Shown piece by piece: positions 58,555 to 64,000 of a DNA stretch of 64,000 bases. The stretch's first letter is position 1; every line of letters starts with the position of its first letter. The stretch is from Verrucomicrobiota bacterium (GTDB lineage: Bacteria; Verrucomicrobiota; Verrucomicrobiia; CAIQCK01). A program made the translations under genes and the position numbers. The DNA lies in contig JACRJX010000048.1 of the NCBI GenBank assembly GCA_016235595.1, positions 124,001 through 188,000 of the forward strand, in the 5' to 3' direction. Under the pieces are notes generated by a model, which was not told the DNA's origin, made no database searches, and worked only from the letters and a program-made list of their open reading frames with translations.

Positions 58555-60066
58555 TCAGGAGTGTTTGCGGAGGAGTCTGTGCGAAGACATCTCACGGATG
58601 TGGTTCACCGTTTCCGGCCCGAACTTGCTTTCGATCATCTGCAGGTATTTGGGATCGTGGAAATAAGCCTGAAAGGCGTGATCGCGAAAGCGAAGCACGT
58701 CAGTGCCAGAGATATGATTGGTCGGCAGCGGCAGCGTATCCGTCGCGTGCTGGGAGTAGCCGCTCCAGTTCTTCGGCAGCGGCCAGTTGTGTTCGACGGC
58801 AGTCTTGTAAAGTTGAGAGCCGGGATAGGCCATCGCGGAGTAGAAGTTTGCGAACTCGCAGTTGAGCGCCAGCGCCGTGTCCAGGGTCTCCTGCATGGTC
58901 TGCACATCATCTTCCGGCAAACCGAACATGTAGTTGCCAATAACGCTGATGCCCGCGGCGCGCACACCCCCGATGATCTTGAAGAGTTGATCCTGGGAAT
59001 AACCCTTGCGCGCTTCGTCGCGGACACGCTCGTTGGCCGACTCGATGCCAAAGCACAGCCAGTTAACACCGGCGCGTTTGAGTTTGGCGATGGTCGCGTC
59101 GTCGCGCACGCTGTCAACTCGGGCATAGGCCCAAATGTTGACCTTCAACCCGCGTTCAATGATCAAATCGCAGACGCCGTGAACGTGGCGCGGATTGAGC
59201 ACGAAAAGTTCGTCGGCCAGCTTGATGTTATAAACGTCATATCGAGTGACCAGTTTCTCAATCTGATTCACCACAGTTTTCGGGCTCCAAAACCGATAAC
59301 TGCTGGAAGTGGGTGCCATGCCGAGCGCCGCCTCGCCACTTTTGAAAGGCGCCTGGATGCAGCAGAACGTGCAGTGATAGGGGCAGCCGAGTGTGGTGTA
59401 GATAGACCCGTAAGGCTTGCGCTGGTCCAGATGGCCAAAACAATGCCAATTGTGCGCCTTGTAACGGTCCATAGGAAGCAAGTCCCACGCGAGTTCTGGC
59501 ATCTCGTCGTCAAGCCTGGTCACCAGTGGGGCAGGCGGCGTGGTGCGAATAGTGTCGCCGTCGCGGTAACAGAGGCCACGGACCTTGGAATAGTCGGGTT
59601 GTCCGGTCTTGGTTGCCTCGGCCAGTTCGAACAACGTGACAGGGCCTTCACCGGTGCAAACAGCATCGACGGCTTCTTCGCGGAGGGTGCGTTCCGGCAG
59701 GGCTGCCACGTGGCCGCCAGCCATGACGCGGGGCAGTTCCGGCGCAAGGGCCTTTAACGCAGTGCAAAAAGCACCCGCATAGGGCATGACTTGCGTGGAG
59801 GCCGACGGGTTATGGCCATATGAAACGACCGCGACCAGACGGGGGGAGGTTTGAAGAGCGCGAGCAGCGGCTTCTTCGACAGTCAATCCTTCGGCATTGG
59901 CGTCGAGAATCGCCACCGACAATCCGCGTTGTCGCAGGTAGGTCGCGATCAGTCCGCACCAGATCGGCGGTTCGATGCCCGCCAGTTCCGACCCCAGACC
60001 TTGATAAATCTGCGCACGGCTACCGGGGTTAATCAGCAGCGCGTCAAGTTTCTGGTTTTCGGCCAT
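58555..60066 (-). CDS. B12-binding domain radical SAM protein
   Basis: 503 residues. B12-binding domain (about 1-150) with ILDANAEGLTVEEAAARAL and VMAGGHVAALPERTL. The cluster motif is C228-P-Y-H-C232-T-F-C235, followed by WAYARVDSVRDD, CFGIESANERVR and NYMFGLPEDDVQTM. It belongs to the BchE/HpnR-like group that performs methylation or ring chemistry. It is followed by GT2 copy B and preceded by a split transketolase, so it may methylate a sugar in the same pathway. That role is inferred. Confidence 0.87.
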   Translation of the reverse strand: MAENQKLDALLINPGSRAQIYQGLGSELAGIEPPIWCGLIATYLRQRGLSVAILDANAEGLTVEEAAARALQTSPRLVAVVSYGHNPSASTQVMPYAGAFCTALKALAPELPRVMAGGHVAALPERTLREEAVDAVCTGEGPVTLFELAEATKTGQPDYSKVRGLCYRDGDTIRTTPPAPLVTRLDDEMPELAWDLLPMDRYKAHNWHCFGHLDQRKPYGSIYTTLGCPYHCTFCCIQAPFKSGEAALGMAPTSSSYRFWSPKTVVNQIEKLVTRYDVYNIKLADELFVLNPRHVHGVCDLIIERGLKVNIWAYARVDSVRDDATIAKLKRAGVNWLCFGIESANERVRDEARKGYSQDQLFKIIGGVRAAGISVIGNYMFGLPEDDVQTMQETLDTALALNCEFANFYSAMAYPGSQLYKTAVEHNWPLPKNWSGYSQHATDTLPLPTNHISGTDVLRFRDHAFQAYFHDPKYLQMIESKFGPETVNHIREMSSHRLLRKHS

Positions 60067-60075
60067 GACCTTCTA

Positions 60076-61020
60076 TCACTTGATCCAGCGCAGAATCCGA
60101 TCCGCCATTGAGCGGACATCGAGCCCATATTTCTCCCAGATGACCTCGCGTCCACCATTATCAAAGACGTAACGGTCGTTCTGGCCAATACGCAGCAAAG
60201 GCAACCGGTAGTCGTTATCCGCAAAAATCTCTGCCATCAAACCGCCAAGGCCGCCCGCCAGCAAATGCTCTTCCATCGTGACGACGCGCTCGGCTCCTTT
60301 GAGATACTCAAACAGCTGTTCCGTGTTGACGGGTTTGATGCGACAGAGGTCAATCACACGGGCTTGCACACCGACCTTGGCGAGCTCGTCGGCGACCTTG
60401 ATCGCCTGATGGACCATGATGCCCGTGGCCACCAACGCGAGCGGTCCGCCCGGACGCGTCAGCAAAACGCCGTCGGCGAAGTTGAACTTGCCATCGCCGT
60501 AGATTTCAGGAACGCCGGCGCGGTCAAAACGGATATATTGCGGTCCTGGATTGCGGTAGGAAATCTCCGCGAGCGCTTCGGCGCAATACGAGTCAGCCGG
60601 ACTGTGGACGGTCATGTTTGGCAGGGCGCGCATGATGGTGAGGTCTTCGACGGTATGATGGGTGGGGCCCATGATGTCATACGCGTAGCCGGCACCGACT
60701 CCCACGTTGACGATCGGCAGGTTCATCGCGCAGATGTCGACCTTGTTCTGTTCATAGCAGCGCACAGTGATGAAGGGCGCAATGGCGTAGGCATAGACTT
60801 TCTTGCCTTCGAGTGCCATGCCGCAGGCCATGCCAATGAGTTGCTGCTCGGCAATCCCGACGTTGAAGTATTGGTTCGGCAGATTCTGGTAGAACTGATC
60901 CAGTGTCGGCGCCCCGTTATCGGCGCTGATGAAGACCGTTTCCGGATCGCGTTTGAAGATCTCGTAGAGTGCGCTGAAGAACGCGTCACGCATGCCGAAG
61001 ATGAATTTGGTGCTGGCCAT
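60076..61020 (-). CDS. Transketolase C-terminal subunit
   Basis: 314 residues from ATG 61020. The pyrimidine-binding domain has FNVGIAEQQLIGMACGMALE, where Glu activates the TPP aminopyrimidine. A C-terminal transketolase domain follows with ALVATGIMVHQAIKVADELA and VVTMEEHLLAGGLGG. It works with the N-terminal subunit encoded just upstream, five bases away. Split transketolases of this type take part in sugar biosynthesis as well as in pentose metabolism. Position beside a radical SAM gene, a ColD-like dehydratase and a second C-terminal subunit suggests a specialised pathway. Confidence 0.88.
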   Translation of the reverse strand: MASTKFIFGMRDAFFSALYEIFKRDPETVFISADNGAPTLDQFYQNLPNQYFNVGIAEQQLIGMACGMALEGKKVYAYAIAPFITVRCYEQNKVDICAMNLPIVNVGVGAGYAYDIMGPTHHTVEDLTIMRALPNMTVHSPADSYCAEALAEISYRNPGPQYIRFDRAGVPEIYGDGKFNFADGVLLTRPGGPLALVATGIMVHQAIKVADELAKVGVQARVIDLCRIKPVNTEQLFEYLKGAERVVTMEEHLLAGGLGGLMAEIFADNDYRLPLLRIGQNDRYVFDNGGREVIWEKYGLDVRSMADRILRWIK

Positions 61021-61025
61021 GATGG

Positions 61026-61919
61026 TTACTCTCCTTGTTCGGCATCGACAAGTGCGCGTTTGTTGGTTCGCAACGGCTTCAAGCCGAGGTCGGTGCGAGT
61101 CACGGCGAGGTCCTCGCCGGCAGGCACGCGATAGTGCCACAATCGCTTGTCTTCCATGATCGAAGCGCCTTTCCCCTTGTGGGTGTTGGCAATGACCATC
61201 AACGGTTTCTTGCCCTGCCGTTGGCGAATGTCGCCCAAGGCAGCGAAAATCTGGTCAAAGTCATGTCCGTCTATAGTGCGCACGTCGAAGCCGAATGCCT
61301 CGAATTTCTTGTCCAGTGGATTGAGCTGCGGGCCGTCGCAGGGGAATTCGATGCGGTCGGTATAGCCCGTGACACCGGCACCGTTGCGATCCACGATACA
61401 AATGAGGTTGCTGAGGCGTTTGGAACCGGCAAACATCGCGGCTTCCCAGTTGGAGCCTTCGGCAAGTTCGGCATCGCCCAGCAGGCAAATGACCAGCCAA
61501 TCCTTCTTGCGCAATAAACCGACTTGGGCAAAGCCGGTGGAAATGGGCAATCCATGACCGAGCGATCCGCTGAAGATCTCCATGCCTGGGATATGATGTT
61601 CAGCATGAACACCGAGAAGATTGTCGCGACCGGCAAAATTATCGAGCTCCGAGTGCGGGAGATAACCGACGTCGGCCAGAATCGGATAGAGGCCGATGCC
61701 GCCCTGGCCTTTGCTCAGGATAAACCGGTCACGTTCTTCCCAGCGAGGGTTCTTGGAATTGTAGTTCATCAGCCGGCCCTGATAAAGGGCCACCAACAAC
61801 TCGGTCTGGGAGTAGGCGCTGCTGATGTGGCCGCTCTTGGCATGGGTAGCCATTTCCAAAACCTTGCAGCGCACCCAATGTGCTTTACGTTCCAGTGTTT
61901 GTCGTTGTTCCAATTGCAT
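61026..61919 (-). CDS. Transketolase N-terminal (TPP-binding) subunit
   Basis: 297 residues. His residues for phosphate/substrate (SGHISSAYSQTELL and GSLGHGLPISTGFAQ) are present. The diphosphate motif is GDAELAEGSNWEAAM with IVDRN, i.e. GDG-x-N type with Ala in place of the second Gly. LSKGQGGIGLYPI lies before it. It pairs with the C-terminal subunit downstream. Some members of this type attach two-carbon units to keto-sugars. Start at ATG 61919 after a 339-bp spacer. Confidence 0.87.
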   Translation of the reverse strand: MQLEQRQTLERKAHWVRCKVLEMATHAKSGHISSAYSQTELLVALYQGRLMNYNSKNPRWEERDRFILSKGQGGIGLYPILADVGYLPHSELDNFAGRDNLLGVHAEHHIPGMEIFSGSLGHGLPISTGFAQVGLLRKKDWLVICLLGDAELAEGSNWEAAMFAGSKRLSNLICIVDRNGAGVTGYTDRIEFPCDGPQLNPLDKKFEAFGFDVRTIDGHDFDQIFAALGDIRQRQGKKPLMVIANTHKGKGASIMEDKRLWHYRVPAGEDLAVTRTDLGLKPLRTNKRALVDAEQGE

Positions 61920-62258
61920 AGTTGATTTCCCTCACGCCGATTGCGGTTCCAACAGGCACCAGAACCACCCAAGTAGCGGTAGGAATGCACCCCCCAGTAC
62001 ACCCGGCCCGGTCCATACTCCTAACAGAAAGGGGGCACCTCACGACCTCTAGGTTGTGTCCACACAACATTAACATCGAATCTCTCTACTAAACTCGGTC
62101 AAGCCACCGAAAATTGAAGGTCGACTATGGTTGTGGTCTTGCATGCTGTCAAGTCCGCAAACTTCTTTTCCTTCCTGAGATAAGCCCTCAACTACCGGGG
62201 ATCGTCGCTGTAGCAGTGACATGTGCATGTTCACGTCAAACCACACACAAAGTCCGTT
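61920..62258. other. 339-bp spacer between the ColD-like and transketolase genes
   Basis: No family-matching frame of useful length exists on either strand. The AT-richer part at 62050-62230 probably contains the promoter for the transketolase operon on the minus strand, but no good hexamer pair was found. A minus-strand frame (62002 to 61769) overlaps the transketolase start and is not supported. Confidence 0.4.
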
Positions 62259-63443
62259 TCAGCGGCTGTTCAGCATGACGCAGAGCTTCCGGATCTTTTC
62301 CTGTTCGAGACCCGGATAGTTGCCGATGTAACAGCCGTGGAAGTGAACGTGCTCGACGTTCGGATACTTCTCACATTCCTCGTCGCCAACGACGCGGCGG
62401 AGGTAGGGTTGGCGTAACTGGTTGCCGCCGCCGGACAAGCCACGCCGAAACTCCACGCCGTTCTCTCGCAACACCGCTTCCACCCGGCTCCACAGCGCCG
62501 CGTCGGGCTCTCGCAGCACCAGCGTGAAGGCGTAGTTGCTGCTGCCTTCCACGGCAAAATCCGTCTGGAACTTCGCTGGGTCGAGGCCGGCCAGAAACAG
62601 CCGCAGGTTCTCGCGCCGGACCTCATTGTTGGTGTCGAGGCGCTTGAGTTGTGCGCGGCCAAGCACGCCCATCAACTCGGTTGGCCGCACGTTGTAGCCT
62701 GGGAACGCGAAGATGAAATCCGGCGTCAGGTCGCGTCGCTCCTCGGCGTATTGTTGCCGGCGCGTCTCGTTGGTGCATTCGCGCACCATGCCGTGTGAGC
62801 GGAGCATTCGCACGGTTTCATACAGCCCTTCGTCGTTCGTGCAAATGATGCCGCCCTCGATGGTGCTCATGTGATGGGCGAAGTAGAACGAAAAGTTGGA
62901 GACCAGGCCGAAACTGCCGACCTTGCGGCCGTTGAACGTTGCGCCATGCGACTCACAGCAGTCCTCAATGAGTGGAATGTTACGCGCAGCCAATTCGTCG
63001 AGCAGCCGCTGTGTGAGCGCGTTGTAGCCAAGGATGTGCGTGAGGAATACGGCGCGGGTGTTGCGAGTCAGTTCTTGCAGAACCTGTTCGGGGTCCATGC
63101 CGAGGGTGCGGCGGTCAATGTCCACGAAAACCGGGTCGAATCCGTTCTGGAGCACCGCCGCGATATCCGACACCCACGTCAACGGTGGCACGATGATTTC
63201 GCCGCCGCCGAACTGTTCGCGCAGCGCCGCCATCGTCAGGAGGTTGGCGGAGGCGCCGCTGTTGACCAGCACGCTGTATTTCACGCCGAGCCACTCCGAC
63301 CATTCGCGCTCGAAGGCGCGGACTTGCTCGCCGTGCGTCAGGCGCGGCTGGGGTTGCTGCAGGTAGGCGATCAGCGCGTCAAGGTCTTCACGCGTGATGT
63401 TGTCGTTCATCAACGGCCAGTTCAGGGATTCTGCGGTAGTCAT
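62259..63443 (-). CDS. ColD/RfbH-like PLP-dependent sugar 3-dehydratase (DegT family)
   Basis: 394 residues, DegT/DnrJ/EryC1 fold. VLVNSGASANLLTM is the phosphate-binding start, and IPLIEDCCESHGATFNGRKVGS supplies the Asp contacting the PLP ring (quoted partly). Where aminotransferases have the PLP-binding Lys (FxxxKxxTxGEGG), it reads F-A-H190-H-M-S-T-I-E-G-G. The Lys is His190, as in ColD and RfbH, which dehydrate at C-3 of a 4-keto-6-deoxyhexose instead of aminating. No Cys ligands for a 2Fe-2S cluster as in RfbH were seen, so a ColD-like mechanism fits better. It would give a 3,6-dideoxy sugar. Confidence 0.83.
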   Translation of the reverse strand: MTTAESLNWPLMNDNITREDLDALIAYLQQPQPRLTHGEQVRAFEREWSEWLGVKYSVLVNSGASANLLTMAALREQFGGGEIIVPPLTWVSDIAAVLQNGFDPVFVDIDRRTLGMDPEQVLQELTRNTRAVFLTHILGYNALTQRLLDELAARNIPLIEDCCESHGATFNGRKVGSFGLVSNFSFYFAHHMSTIEGGIICTNDEGLYETVRMLRSHGMVRECTNETRRQQYAEERRDLTPDFIFAFPGYNVRPTELMGVLGRAQLKRLDTNNEVRRENLRLFLAGLDPAKFQTDFAVEGSSNYAFTLVLREPDAALWSRVEAVLRENGVEFRRGLSGGGNQLRQPYLRRVVGDEECEKYPNVEHVHFHGCYIGNYPGLEQEKIRKLCVMLNSR

Positions 63444-63460
63444 AGTATGGGTTCTCGGTG

Positions 63461-64000
63461 TCAGGCTGCGTCCGCTTGGTTGACGGCCTGAAGAATGCTT
63501 TCTTCATCCATGCCGGCCAGTTTGTGCAGCAACGAACGGTTGCTCACGTCATAGATAAAACGATCGTTCACGCCGAGCGCATGCACGCGGATCGCTGCCC
63601 CGCGTCTGGCCAGCAGACCCACGATCAAGGTGTCGAGGCCTCCCCGGTGGATGAAGCCTTCTTCGACAGTCACAACGCGGCGGTATTTCTTCAGCACATC
63701 GAACAACCGCCCTTCGTTCAGCGGCCTGAAAGAGAACAGGTCCACCAAACCAACCGGCGCGGCCGCTTGCGCCAGCGCCCGCTGCGCCACCTGTGTCATG
63801 AAGCCCGTGGCAACCACACAGGTGCTGGCACCTTGCGCAAGTTCGTAGAAGCCGTCTTCCAGGCAAATGGCGGCGTCCTCTGCATAAATCTGGGAAACCG
63901 GCTTGCTGTCGAGCCGGATGTATTTGGGTTTGTTGACTCGCAGCGATCGTTCTGCGCAATGGGACGCTGTCACCCAATCGCTGGGCGAAAGCACTTCGAC
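63461..64000 (-). CDS. Second transketolase C-terminal subunit (5' end outside window)
   Basis: About 180 residues visible, frame open to the last base of the window. The transketolase C-terminal domain shows STCVVATGFMTQVAQRALAQ, LVDLFSFRPLNE and VVTVEEGFIHRGGLDTL. KPKYIRLDSKPVSQIY is the end of the pyrimidine domain. It is a paralogue of the subunit at 60076 and ends 17 bases before the ColD-like gene, so both are probably in one transcript. Its N-terminal partner may lie outside the window. Confidence 0.85.
   Translation of the reverse strand, partial: VEVLSPSDWVTASHCAERSLRVNKPKYIRLDSKPVSQIYAEDAAICLEDGFYELAQGASTCVVATGFMTQVAQRALAQAAAPVGLVDLFSFRPLNEGRLFDVLKKYRRVVTVEEGFIHRGGLDTLIVGLLARRGAAIRVHALGVNDRFIYDVSNRSLLHKLAGMDEESILQAVNQADAA

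Noticed and set aside
1..64000. CRISPR arrays, rRNA or tRNA genes, prophage or complete insertion sequences
   Set aside because: No regularly spaced repeats of CRISPR size, no recognisable rRNA or tRNA sequence and no complete transposase were found by reading; tRNA and small RNA detection by eye is limited, and a covariance-model search would be decisive.

Overview
The window is from a GC-rich, Gram-negative-like bacterium, most plausibly a member of the Verrucomicrobiota or the wider PVC group. This is inferred from gene content: FmdB-type zinc ribbon, TIGR03790 protein, DUF4912 next to two GH57 proteins, four-helix-bundle (23S intervening-sequence type) genes, RAYT remnants and many envelope polysaccharide genes. 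No rRNA or tRNA gene and no CRISPR array was recognised.

Layout. 1-1012: end of an O-antigen ligase-like gene. 1061-5729: lactate-utilisation type genes lutA-lutB and, about 2 kb further on, lutC. The gap holds two RAYT transposase remnants, REP-like hairpins, a small AT-richer secreted protein and an LTXXQ/Spy-like gene. 5755-26942: a plus-strand surface-polysaccharide locus with a UbiA-type phosphoribosyltransferase, a GbsR/MarR-like regulator with a 20-bp palindrome at its start, an ABC exporter (wzm/wzt), several methyltransferases, GT2/GT4/GT9/DUF5672 glycosyltransferases, sugar epimerases and an SGNH hydrolase. Inside it, 17721-20436 is a decayed tandem duplication. 26927-30345: two minus-strand polytopic proteins, one an O-antigen ligase homologue.

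30634-37127: a chorismatase-like protein, a secreted PslG-like glycosidase, a secreted nitrilase-family protein and an E2 acyltransferase-like protein that lacks its key residues. 37176-41487 (minus): two GH57 proteins and a DUF4912 protein, probably alpha-glucan (glycogen) metabolism. 41613-44503 (minus): a two-gene cytochrome bd-like membrane complex with two c-type haem sites, and a CDGSH protein. 44625-46734: an epimerase plus DapA-like pair. 46768-53061: anion transporter, FmdB, TIGR03790, metallo-beta-lactamase fold protein and membrane proteins. 53194-55107: a polytopic glycosyltransferase-like protein. 55136-64000 (minus): a second sugar/lipid-glycan cluster with duplicated dolichyl-phosphate-mannose-synthase-like GT2s, two B12-type radical SAM enzymes, a split transketolase, a ColD-like PLP dehydratase and the start of another transketolase C-terminal subunit.

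How it fits together. Nucleotide-sugar enzymes (ColD-like dehydratase, split transketolases, CDP-tyvelose-type and dTDP-rhamnose-4-epimerase-type SDRs) could supply deoxy or branched sugars. Glycosyltransferases and methyltransferases would assemble and cap a glycan, Wzm/Wzt would export it, and O-antigen ligase-like proteins would transfer it. The most unusual observations are the period-7 repeat arrays bounding two four-helix genes around wzm, the reciprocal decay of the 17.7-20.4 kb duplication, repeated loss of gene middles with both ends kept, the E2 pseudoenzyme, and the transketolase/ColD-like combination.
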